Assembly: GCF_030163795.1 (NCBI RefSeq)
Contig: NZ_JASJOF010000002.1
Coordinates: 248,001-312,000 of the forward strand
Origin: Roseicyclus marinus
Lineage (GTDB): Bacteria; Pseudomonadota; Alphaproteobacteria; Rhodobacterales; Rhodobacteraceae
Reading direction: 5' to 3'
DNA: 64,000 nt
Position numbers and translations under genes: made by a program. This document shows positions 20,195 to 26,921 of this stretch, one piece after another; the stretch's first letter is position 1; each line of letters opens with the position of its first letter. The notes beneath the pieces are model-generated. The model was not told the DNA's origin. It saw nothing but the letters and a program-made list of their open reading frames with translations, and did no database searches.

Positions 20195-20556
20195 GGCACC
20201 GGGTCTCCGTCGGGGCCGGCCTCGGGGCCCGAGGCGTTTTCCAGAAGCGTTTCCTCGGGCTCGGGCGGCAGGGGATAGGGGATCTGCGCCGCGCGGCCGA
20301 ATTGCTCGGGCGCCAGCGGCAGCAATTGCAGGCGTTCGAAATTGAAATCTGCCAGTTCGCGCAGCCGGTCGGGGCGGTTCAGATAGGCCCATTCCGCGCG
20401 CAGGATCGCCAGCCGTTCACGCGTCGCGCCGATGTCGCGCTGCAACTGCTCGACCCGGCGCTCGGCCTGCTGGGTCAGGATCGTCTGGTGATAGGCCCAA
20501 TAGCCCAACGCCACGACCCCCAGAAGAAAGACAAGCGTCGACAGACCGCGCATCAA
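20191..20556 (-). CDS. ftsL: Cell division protein FtsL
   Basis: Small bitopic divisome protein that pairs with FtsB and FtsQ and activates FtsWI. Seen: membrane segment at residues 5-22 ([18 protein letters not shown]) followed by a coiled-coil-like stretch ([21 protein letters not shown]) and the conserved [11 protein letters not shown] motif. Length 121 aa; the sequence is poorly conserved so the call rests on topology, the LxxPxR motif and position between rsmH and ftsI. ATG at 20556 overlaps the rsmH stop; ATG 20553 is an alternative. Confidence 0.88.
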   Translation of the reverse strand: MMRGLSTLVFLLGVVALGYWAYHQTILTQQAERRVEQLQRDIGATRERLAILRAEWAYLNRPDRLRELADFNFERLQLLPLAPEQFGRAAQIPYPLPPEPEETLLENASGPEAGPDGDPVP

Positions 20557-21548
20557 AACACCTCCGTCATCTGCGGCAGGCCCAGCACCGAGCGATCGAC
20601 CGGGGCGGCGGGCGCCTCGGTCCGGGTCGCCACGCGCAGCCGCGCGGAGCGTGCGCGCGGATTGACCGCCAATTCCGTCTCGTCGGGCGCGATGGCCTTT
20701 TTCGGCGTCAGATCAAAGGTCGGCACCCGCGCCTGTTCCATCGGCGCATGGCGCGAGCCGCCGCCGCCCTCGCTGGAGCGGTCGGCGAGATAGCGTTTCA
20801 CCACCCGGTCCTCCAACGAATGAAAGGTCACGACAGCCAGCTTGCCGCCGGGCTTCAGCGCACGTTCGGCGGCATCAAGCCCGTCGGCCAGTTGCCGGAA
20901 TTCGTCATTCACCGCGATCCGGATCGCCTGGAAGGCGCGCGTCGCCGGATGGCTTTGCCCCGGCTTCTTGCGCGGCAGGCAACCCTCGACCACGCGCGCC
21001 AGATGCAGGGTCGAGGTGATCCGCCCCTTGGTGCGTTCCGTGACGATGGCCTTGGCGATGCGCCGTGCCGCGCGTTCCTCGCCGTAATGATAGAGCACAT
21101 CGGCGATCAACGCCTCGGGCGCCTCGTTCACTAGATCCTCGGCCGACGGCCCGCTTTGTCCCATCCGCATGTCGAGCGGCCCATCCTTCATGAAGGAAAA
21201 CCCCCGCTCCGCCCGGTCGAGCTGCATCGAGGATACGCCCAGATCCAGCGCCACACCGTCCACCGGCTCGCCCGCCAGCCGGTCAAGTTCGGAAAATGTC
21301 CCCGCCACCAGCCGCAGACGGTCGCCGTAGCCGCCGATCCAAGGCTCGGCCAGATCGAAGGCCAGCGGATCGCGGTCAATGCCGATCACCCGCGCGGCCC
21401 CCGCCTGCAGCAGTCCACGGGAATACCCGCCCGCTCCAAACGTGCCGTCGACCCAGACACCCGTGACAGGGGCCACCGTCTCCAGAAGCGCGCGCAACAG
21501 GACCGGGACATGCGGCGCGCCTTCGGTCTGCCGCTCCGCGCCCGTCAT
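20553..21548 (-). CDS. rsmH: 16S rRNA (cytosine(1402)-N(4))-methyltransferase RsmH
   Basis: SAM-dependent enzyme (formerly MraW) that N4-methylates C1402 in the ribosomal P site. Seen: [11 protein letters not shown] at the N-terminus, [11 protein letters not shown] (SAM motif I), LGVSSMQLD, and [12 protein letters not shown] near the C-terminus. Length 331 aa is normal. Starts with the ATG at 21548, overlapping the mraZ stop by ATGA, and ends overlapping ftsL. Confidence 0.96.
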   Translation of the reverse strand: MTGAERQTEGAPHVPVLLRALLETVAPVTGVWVDGTFGAGGYSRGLLQAGAARVIGIDRDPLAFDLAEPWIGGYGDRLRLVAGTFSELDRLAGEPVDGVALDLGVSSMQLDRAERGFSFMKDGPLDMRMGQSGPSAEDLVNEAPEALIADVLYHYGEERAARRIAKAIVTERTKGRITSTLHLARVVEGCLPRKKPGQSHPATRAFQAIRIAVNDEFRQLADGLDAAERALKPGGKLAVVTFHSLEDRVVKRYLADRSSEGGGGSRHAPMEQARVPTFDLTPKKAIAPDETELAVNPRARSARLRVATRTEAPAAPVDRSVLGLPQMTEVF

Positions 21549-22063
21549 TCCGCGCCGACCGGGTCGTCGTCAGGCAAGAGCGACAGCGCGTCGAAATGCG
21601 CGGCCCCCTGCGCCAGATCCTTGAGGATCGCGGCAAAGGCATCGGCCTGCGCATCGGCCTGAGCCGGGTTCAGAATGTGGAATTTCTCGCCATGGCCCTC
21701 AAAGACCGCCTCTTCGGACAGGTCGATCTTGTCGCGCAGCTCGGGCGACAGAACCAGTCGCCCGGTCTCGTCCAGCGTGACCGTGTCCGACATGGACTTG
21801 TAGTAATAAACCATGATCCGCTGCGCATCGGTTCCCGATTTCATCCGGGAAATCTTGCCCATCAACCGCCCGTAACTGTCCGCCGACCAGCATTCGAGAT
21901 GCTTTTTCGTCGGATCGCCAAAGGTGATGTGCATTTTGAGCGGATCGCCCGGCGCATACTCGGCATCGCAGTTCTGCAAGACGCGACGAAACTTGGCCGG
22001 GATAGACACCCGGCCCTTTCCATCCACCTTGTTCCGGCTGATGCCGGTGAACTCGCGTTCCAC
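21545..22063 (-). CDS. mraZ: Transcriptional regulator MraZ
   Basis: First gene of the dcw operon; MraZ forms a ring of tandem SpoVT/AbrB domains and binds repeats upstream of its own gene. Seen: two AbrB-like repeats, with [15 protein letters not shown] near residue 12 and [15 protein letters not shown] near residue 97, each with the DxxGR core. Length 172 aa, slightly longer than E. coli (152 aa) because of a C-terminal tail. Autoregulation is known for the family; candidate sites are described in the leader. Confidence 0.94.
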   Translation of the reverse strand: MEREFTGISRNKVDGKGRVSIPAKFRRVLQNCDAEYAPGDPLKMHITFGDPTKKHLECWSADSYGRLMGKISRMKSGTDAQRIMVYYYKSMSDTVTLDETGRLVLSPELRDKIDLSEEAVFEGHGEKFHILNPAQADAQADAFAAILKDLAQGAAHFDALSLLPDDDPVGAE

Positions 22064-22624
22064 GGGACGTTGCCCTTATGCTGCCTCATTCCGGCCTTAG
22101 TCTGGCCGCCGGAACGGAAACGGCGGATCGAGCAAGCTGCCACTGCCCGATCCGCCGCTCTCGTCCCATTGCTGGGTGTCCGACTGCGCAGGCCACCTGG
22201 GGGGATGTCTGCTCGCTTGCGCGCCGGATCTCTTTTTTGGCGTTGGAGATGCCTGTATGAACCTGCCGTTTTTTGTTTTTGGTTCAGGCCGTTGCGGCCT
22301 GTCGTTTATCTCGTCTGCCGATGCACAATAGATGCCACGGGAGGATTTCCCACGCAAACCCTTTTTTTGGGAAATGCTCCCAAGATGTGGGATTTGAGCT
22401 GGCCACAAAACATCATATTGGGCCCAAACGGCCCTGAGCGCGCCCACCTGTTGTGTGTTGCTGAATAGAGGACCCAAGATATGGGGCCGATCCCACGCAT
22501 GGGCGGGCATGGGACAAAAGCCCAAAAAACTTGGGACAGACCGGCGAAACCCTCAAAAAATCGGGCTTGGTGGGGCGGGGCCGGGGCGAATCACCCCCGT
22601 ATCCCCCCCGCATCCCCGGTTGGA
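22064..22624 (-). promoter_or_regulatory. Long mraZ leader and mrp-mraZ intergenic region (UpsM-like candidate)
   Basis: 561 bp without a credible gene. On the minus strand it contains phased GGG triplets ten bases apart (AAGGGTTTGCGTGGGAAA, about 22345-22359) resembling MraZ-box spacing, an inverted repeat TTGGGA-N5-TCCCAA at 22367-22383, a CAGGCC-GTTGC-GGCCTG hairpin at 22286-22302, and the terminator-like hairpin listed separately. In Rhodobacter sphaeroides the dcw operon has an extended leader giving the abundant sRNA UpsM; position and leader length here fit a counterpart, but I cannot show sequence homology. The AT-richer part 22380-22560 probably carries the main promoter and the end of the mrp transcript; no clear -35/-10 pair is visible. 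Confidence 0.5.
22121..22157 (-). terminator. Leader hairpin before mraZ, possible attenuator or UpsM 3' end
   Basis: A 10-bp perfect stem (22121-22130 with 22148-22157, CGGCGGATCG / CGATCCGCCG) with a 17-nt loop, followed on the minus strand by TTTCCGTTCC. The short U-tract suggests partial termination about 60 nt before the mraZ ATG. Confidence 0.45.
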
Positions 22625-23698
22625 TCAGACGATGCCGCCCTCGATGAACCGCCGCGCGAGCGCGGCATAGGCCTCGGCCATGGGGCTGTCACCCGCCGCG
22701 ATGGGCACGCCTGCATCGCCCGCCACCCGCGTCTCCAGATCGATGGGAAGCGATCCCAGATAGGGCAGGCCCAGCTTGTCGGCCTCGGCCTTAACGCCGC
22801 CCTGGCCGAAAATATGCGCCTCGTGCCCGCAGTTGGGGCAGCAATAGACGCCCATGTTCTCGATCAGGCCCAGAACCGGCGTCTTGAGCAGCTCGAACAT
22901 GTTCAGCGCCTTGCGCGCATCCAGAAGCGCCACATCCTGCGGGGTCGAGACCACGATCGCGCCCGTCACATCGGATTTCTGGCAGAGCGTCATCGCCACA
23001 TCGCCCGTCCCCGGCGGCAGGTCGACCAAAAGCACGTCCAACTCGCCCCATTCCACCTGCGTCAGCATCTGCTGCAACGCCCCCATCAGCATCGGCCCCC
23101 GCCAGACGACGGCCTTGTCCTCGGCCAGCATGAACCCGATGGACATCAGCGTGACGCCATGCCCCTCCAGCGGGATGATCGTCTTGCCATCGGGGGATGC
23201 AGGCCGCTTGTTCACGCCCATCATGCGCGGTTGGCTCGGCCCGTAGATATCGGCATCGAGCAGCCCGACCTTCTTGCCCTGCCGCGACAGCGCCACCGCC
23301 AGGTTGGACGAGACGGTGGATTTCCCGACGCCGCCCTTGCCCGATCCGATGGCGATGATCCGCTTGACGCCGGCCGGTTTCATCGGCCCGGCCTGCGGCG
23401 TCGGATGGCCGCCGAATTTCAGGCTCGGCGCGGGCGGGGCCTTGGGCGCGGGGCCATGCGCGGTCAGCGCGACACTCACCTGTTCCACGCCGGGGAGCTT
23501 GCGCAACATCCCCTCGCAGGCCAGCCGAACCGGCTCCATCCTGCCTGCCTGTTCGGGGCTTTCGGCCTCCAGCACGAAACTGATCCGCCCGCCCTCGACC
23601 TTGAGCGCGCGCACCATGTCGCGGCTCACCACGTCGCCGCCATCGGGCAGCGTCAATCCGCGGAGCGCCTCGAGGATCGTGTCGCGGGTCTGGGTCAT
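22625..23698 (-). CDS. mrp: Mrp/ApbC family Fe-S cluster carrier ATPase
   Basis: P-loop NTPase of the Mrp/NBP35 family that assembles or delivers [4Fe-4S] clusters in the cytoplasm. Seen: N-terminal MIP18/DUF59-like domain (residues about 1-85), deviant Walker A GSGKGGVGKST, the LLDADIYGPSQP motif, VDLPPGTGDVA, and the cluster-binding CPNCG (CxxC) pair near residue 280. Length 357 aa from the ATG at 23698, which has AGGAGG seven bases upstream; the frame to 23893 is read-through. Transcribed toward the mraZ leader. Confidence 0.93.
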   Translation of the reverse strand: MTQTRDTILEALRGLTLPDGGDVVSRDMVRALKVEGGRISFVLEAESPEQAGRMEPVRLACEGMLRKLPGVEQVSVALTAHGPAPKAPPAPSLKFGGHPTPQAGPMKPAGVKRIIAIGSGKGGVGKSTVSSNLAVALSRQGKKVGLLDADIYGPSQPRMMGVNKRPASPDGKTIIPLEGHGVTLMSIGFMLAEDKAVVWRGPMLMGALQQMLTQVEWGELDVLLVDLPPGTGDVAMTLCQKSDVTGAIVVSTPQDVALLDARKALNMFELLKTPVLGLIENMGVYCCPNCGHEAHIFGQGGVKAEADKLGLPYLGSLPIDLETRVAGDAGVPIAAGDSPMAEAYAALARRFIEGGIV

Positions 23699-23736
23699 GT
23701 CATGCCTCCTGCCGTGTTTGCCGCAGACATAGGGCC

Positions 23737-24933
23737 TCAGCCCCGCCTCTGCATCCCCAGAATGATCGCGCCCTGCGCGGCGGCCCCGGCCACGCCCGCC
23801 AGCGCCAACGCCGCCGAAATGCCGATCCATTCCGCAAGGCCGCCGACGGCAAAGGCGCCCAGCGCCACGCTCCCGAATCCCATCACGATCCACAGGCTCA
23901 TCACCCGGCCCCGATAGCCATCAGGCAAATCGGTCTGGATCGCGGCCTGCATGCTGACTCCCACCCATGTCGAACAGAACCCCGCCACCACGGTCGCGGC
24001 CAATGCCATGGGCCAGACAGGCGCCAGCCCCATCGCCACCACCGCGCCCTGCCCCGCCATCGCGGCCCACAAGACGGCAGGCGCTATCCGCGCACCAAAA
24101 GCGCCCAATCCCACCGCCTTCAGGAAAGCCGAGGATATCGCCCCTGCCCCCGCCGCCGCCGTCAGCATGCCCAAACCGGCGGCCCCCCGCCCGAATGCCC
24201 CGTCGGCCAGCACCGGCAAGACCTCCAGCGCGCCCCGGACCACCATGGCAAAAGCCAGCGTCAAGAGCAGCGCATCGCGCACCAAGGGCGCGGTCACGGC
24301 ATAGCGCATCCCGTCCAGCAGATCGGAAAAGACCGAGGCGCGTGGGCGCGGCGGCAGATCGCGGGGCTTGAGCCGCGGCAACACCAGCAGCATCGGCATG
24401 TAGCACGCGACCGACACCCACAGCGCCACCTCCGCCCCCGCCGTGGCGATCACCCAGCCCGCAAGCACCGGCGCGACCAGCCGGGCAAGGTTGAAATTGA
24501 GCGCCGTGATGCTGACGACATGCTGCACGATATCTGCCGGCACCAGCCGCGGCCCCAGCGACATCCGCACCGGATGATGCGCCGAGGAAATCACCCCGAT
24601 CGCCAGCGCCGCCAGAACCAGCGCGACAGGCCCTGTCCAAGGCAAGGCCAGCGCCAGCGCCGCCAGAACGGCGGCCATCGACCCGTTCGTGATGAGCGAG
24701 GCGCGGCGGATGTCCACCCGATCCGCCATCACCCCGAACAGCGGCCCGAGGACCAAAGTCGGCGCAAGGCTCAAACCCGCGACCAATCCCACGAAACCCG
24801 CCGAACCCGTCCGCTCCCACGCCAGCCAGCCCAGCGTTACCCGCTGCACCCAGATCGCCTGCACCGCAAAGAAGATACCAAGGAAAAACAGGCGGAACTG
24901 CGGGTTCGAAAAGGCACCCCCCGCAAGGCTCAT
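23737..24933 (-). CDS. MFS transporter (MFS_3/EntS-like exporter family)
   Basis: A 398-aa protein with about 12 hydrophobic segments. Seen: GWLAWERTGSAGFVGLVAG at the end of TM1 and TM2, the MFS loop motif GVMADRVDIRR between TM2 and TM3, and a central cytoplasmic linker (LKPRDLPPRPRASVFSDL). The family exports siderophores or drugs, but the substrate cannot be inferred. Start at ATG 24933 (MSLAGGAFSNPQF); the longer frame from 25002 adds a Cys-rich non-family stretch. 38 bp upstream of mrp on the same strand, so they may share a transcript. Confidence 0.85.
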   Translation of the reverse strand: MSLAGGAFSNPQFRLFFLGIFFAVQAIWVQRVTLGWLAWERTGSAGFVGLVAGLSLAPTLVLGPLFGVMADRVDIRRASLITNGSMAAVLAALALALPWTGPVALVLAALAIGVISSAHHPVRMSLGPRLVPADIVQHVVSITALNFNLARLVAPVLAGWVIATAGAEVALWVSVACYMPMLLVLPRLKPRDLPPRPRASVFSDLLDGMRYAVTAPLVRDALLLTLAFAMVVRGALEVLPVLADGAFGRGAAGLGMLTAAAGAGAISSAFLKAVGLGAFGARIAPAVLWAAMAGQGAVVAMGLAPVWPMALAATVVAGFCSTWVGVSMQAAIQTDLPDGYRGRVMSLWIVMGFGSVALGAFAVGGLAEWIGISAALALAGVAGAAAQGAIILGMQRRG

Positions 24934-25129
24934 CCTGTCAAGATCCGGCTTACGCAACGTCACGCCCAGCCATGCATCTGCTGCAAAGCAGCATTGAATC
25001 ATCGGGCATTGTGCAGTCGCAGCATTCGCTTATCTTCGGTTTCAACAGAGGCGAAAACAAACGCGCCTCTCGGGGAACGATGTTAGCGCAATCCGGCGCA
25101 GCCCCGATCGACGAGGAAAGGTAAAAGAC

Positions 25130-25354
25130 ATGGCATATGTTTCGAGCAACCGTAACACCGCCGCGCTGAGCTTCGGGGACCGCATCGCGGACATCCGCAA
25201 GGATTTGGCAGATGCATGGCGCGCCCACCGCATCTATCGGCAGACCCTGCGTGAATTGCAAGGGCTGTCGATGCGCGAACTGAACGACCTTGGCCTGAAC
25301 CCCACGATGCTGCGCTCCATCGCGCTCGAGGCGGCCTACGGCAAGCGCGCCTGA
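25130..25354 (+). CDS. DUF1127 protein, CcaF1-like
   Basis: A 74-aa protein with an aromatic/basic DUF1127 domain in the C-terminal half: RAHRIYRQTLRELQGLSMRELNDLGL, then RSIALEAAYGKRA. Small arginine-rich DUF1127 proteins of Rhodobacter (CcaF1, formerly RSP_6037) bind RNA and are co-transcribed with the CcsR sRNAs that follow. The same arrangement is seen here: four CcsR-type RNAs start 46 bp after the stop. Ribosome site GAGGAAAGG upstream of the ATG. A hairpin GAGGCG-N9-CGCCTC lies about 60 bp upstream. A stress (RpoH-type) promoter is expected from the Rhodobacter case; I cannot see one clearly. Confidence 0.9.
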   Translation: MAYVSSNRNTAALSFGDRIADIRKDLADAWRAHRIYRQTLRELQGLSMRELNDLGLNPTMLRSIALEAAYGKRA

Positions 25355-25400
25355 GGCGCGGCACAGAAATTGCAGGCTTTTGCCTGACACGACACGGCGC

Positions 25401-25471
25401 GGCGATCCTTCTCCTGCCTTTAGGTCGCCCCGCTCGCGGATCCGCCCCCCTCCTCCCTTGGGTGGGTTCGC
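25401..25471 (+). ncRNA. CcsR/cuckoo-type sRNA, copy 1
   Basis: Two hairpins. The first (25401-25429) has stem GGCGATC/GGTCGCC and a degenerate loop CTCCTGCC. The second (25436-25471) has a 12-bp stem 25436-25447 with 25460-25471 that closes fully only when G-U pairs are allowed, which favours an RNA structure, and a loop containing CCTCCTCCC. The exposed motif is an anti-Shine-Dalgarno sequence, as in Rhodobacter CcsR RNAs. Preceded by a CAGGC-TTTT-GCCTG hairpin after the DUF1127 stop. Confidence 0.85.
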
Positions 25472-25502
25472 AAATACCCGGTCCGGCAACGGACCACCGG
25501 AT

Positions 25503-25575
25503 CGGTTCCTTCCTCCTCCCTTGGGAACCGTGACGACCGGCGGCGGGGTTCTCCTCCTCCCTTGGCCCCGCCGCC
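25503..25575 (+). ncRNA. CcsR/cuckoo-type sRNA, copy 2
   Basis: Hairpin 25503-25530 (stem CGGTTCC/GGAACCG, loop with CCTCCTCCC) and hairpin 25539-25575 (10-bp stem GGCGGCGGGG/CCCCGCCGCC, loop with CCTCCTCCC). The two are 8 nt apart; 31 nt separate this copy from copy 1. The strong GC stem of the second hairpin may act as the 3' end or processing boundary. Confidence 0.9.
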
Positions 25576-25610
25576 ACGATTTCCGCAGGGCACGCGCTCT
25601 GCACATCTGA

Positions 25611-25680
25611 TCGGCGCCTCCTCCTCCCTTGGCGCTGAGACCCGGCGGCGGGGTTCTCCTCCTCCCTTGACCCCGCCGCC
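25611..25680 (+). ncRNA. CcsR/cuckoo-type sRNA, copy 3
   Basis: Hairpin 25611-25638 (stem TCGGCGCC/GGCGCTGA with one G-U) and hairpin 25644-25680 (11-bp stem GGCGGCGGGGT/ACCCCGCCGCC), both with CCTCCTCCC in the loop. The 35-nt spacer before it shares the CGCAGGGCA element with the next spacer, so the repeating unit includes the spacer. Confidence 0.9.
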
Positions 25681-25714
25681 ACACCTTCGCAGGGCAGATG
25701 CCTTGCAAACCGGA

Positions 25715-25785
25715 TCGGCGCCGCCTCCTCCCTAGGCGCTGAGACGCGGCGGCGGACCTCTCCTCCTCCCTTGGGGTCCGCCGCC
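25715..25785 (+). ncRNA. CcsR/cuckoo-type sRNA, copy 4
   Basis: Hairpin 25715-25742 (stem TCGGCGCC/GGCGCTGA, loop GCCTCCTCCCTA) and hairpin 25748-25785 (11-bp stem GGCGGCGGACC/GGTCCGCCGCC). The stem differs from copies 2 and 3 by compensating changes (GGACC with GGTCC), while the loop motif is unchanged. It ends 10 bp before the stop of the convergent lrp gene. Confidence 0.9.
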
Positions 25786-25795
25786 ACACTTTCCC

Positions 25796-26248
25796 TCAGC
25801 CGCGATCATCCTTGGGCGACCCCATGACCACATAGGTCGTGATCGTCGCCACCTGCGGCAGCGCGCCAAGGATGTCGGTGTGAAACCGCTTGTAGGCGCG
25901 CAGGTCCGTCACCTCGACGCGCAGCAGGTACTCCACCGCCCCCGTGATGTTGTGGCATTCCCGCACCTCCGGCGCGGCGCGCATCGCGCGCTCGAACGCC
26001 TCCTGCACCCGCTTGGTATGTTCGGACAGGCCGACGGTCAGATAGGCGGTGAAGCCCACCCCCATCCGGTCGGCCGACAGCACCGCCCGGTAGCCCGCGA
26101 TCACGCCCGCCGCCTCCAGCGCCTGCACACGGCGCGAACAGGCCGAAGGGCTCAGCGCCACGCGCTCGGCCAGCTCCAGGTTGCTGATCCGCCCCTCCTG
26201 CGTCAGGATGCGCAATATCTGCCGATCTTTTTCGTCTATTTCTGTCAT
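25796..26248 (-). CDS. Lrp/AsnC family transcriptional regulator
   Basis: A 150-aa regulator: N-terminal winged helix (DEKDRQILRILTQEGRISNLELAERVALSPSACSRRV) and a C-terminal RAM/AsnC ligand domain that binds amino acids and drives octamer formation. Start taken as ATG 26248; a GTG at 26257 fits the GAGGAA ribosome site better and would add three residues. Divergent from a LysE-type exporter 73 bp away, so it likely controls that exporter in response to an amino acid; this is inferred from context. Confidence 0.9.
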   Translation of the reverse strand: MTEIDEKDRQILRILTQEGRISNLELAERVALSPSACSRRVQALEAAGVIAGYRAVLSADRMGVGFTAYLTVGLSEHTKRVQEAFERAMRAAPEVRECHNITGAVEYLLRVEVTDLRAYKRFHTDILGALPQVATITTYVVMGSPKDDRG

Positions 26249-26321
26249 TCGTTGCACCGCTACGTGATTTTCCTCACGATTAGCGGTTTCATTGCACGAG
26301 GTCGCGCGCAATCTGCCCGCC

Positions 26322-26918
26322 ATGACCCTTGACCTGACCCTTGCCCTGATCGTCTTCGCATTCGCCTCGTCCATCACGCCGGGGCCGAACAACATCATGC
26401 TTCTGGCCTCGGGCGCGAATTTCGGTCTGCGCCGCACGATCCCGCACATGCTGGGCATCTCGATCGGCCATGCGGTGATGGTGGCCCTGATCGGGCTGGG
26501 GTTGTTGCGATTGTTCGAGCTTCTGCCGTGGCTCCGGCCCGCACTGATGGCCGCCTGCGCCGCCTATCTCTTGTGGCTTGCGTGGAAAATCGCCAATGCC
26601 GCGGCCCCCGACGCGGCCCGCGCCGCGGGGCGGCCCTTCACCTTCGTGCAGGCGGCGGGGTTTCAATGGGTAAATCCCAAAGCATGGTACATGGGCATCT
26701 ATGCCCAGACCTATTACGCGCCTGCCGATGCCGGATGGCTGGGCGCGCTCTTCGTACCCGTGGTCTTTGCGCTGGTGAACCTGCCGTCGGTCGCGATCTG
26801 GGCGGCGGCGGGAACGGCGCTGCGCCGCTGGCTGGCGGAGCCCGAACGCCTGCGCGTCTTCAACATCACCATGGCGCTGTTGCTCGTGGCCTCGCTCTAC
26901 CCGATGCTGAGCCTTTGA
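26322..26918 (+). CDS. LysE/RhtB family amino-acid exporter
   Basis: A 198-aa membrane protein with about six hydrophobic segments. Seen: the family signature SSITPGPNNIMLLASGANFG near the N-terminus, GISIGHAVMV, and QWVNPKAWYMGI in the second half. The family exports amino acids such as lysine, threonine or homoserine lactones; the substrate is not predictable. Divergent from the Lrp-type regulator. Its stop is 3 bp from the end of the convergent uvrD gene. Confidence 0.9.
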   Translation: MTLDLTLALIVFAFASSITPGPNNIMLLASGANFGLRRTIPHMLGISIGHAVMVALIGLGLLRLFELLPWLRPALMAACAAYLLWLAWKIANAAAPDAARAAGRPFTFVQAAGFQWVNPKAWYMGIYAQTYYAPADAGWLGALFVPVVFALVNLPSVAIWAAAGTALRRWLAEPERLRVFNITMALLLVASLYPMLSL

Positions 26919-26921
26919 GCC

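Noticed and set aside
22097-22525. 142-codon minus-strand frame in the mraZ leader
   Set aside because: No ribosome site, composition unlike neighbours, and it crosses the leader hairpins.
25380-25610. 76-codon plus-strand frame in the sRNA array
   Set aside because: Translation of the hairpin repeats; paired stems explain the conservation better than a protein.
25401-25785. Possible CRISPR array, because of regular repeats
   Set aside because: Repeats are hairpins with variable stems and a constant loop, spacers are similar to each other, and there are no cas genes nearby.
24950-25789. 279-codon minus-strand frame across the DUF1127 gene and sRNA region
   Set aside because: It runs through the antisense of DUF1127 and repeats the KGGG motif only because of the sRNA loops; no start context.
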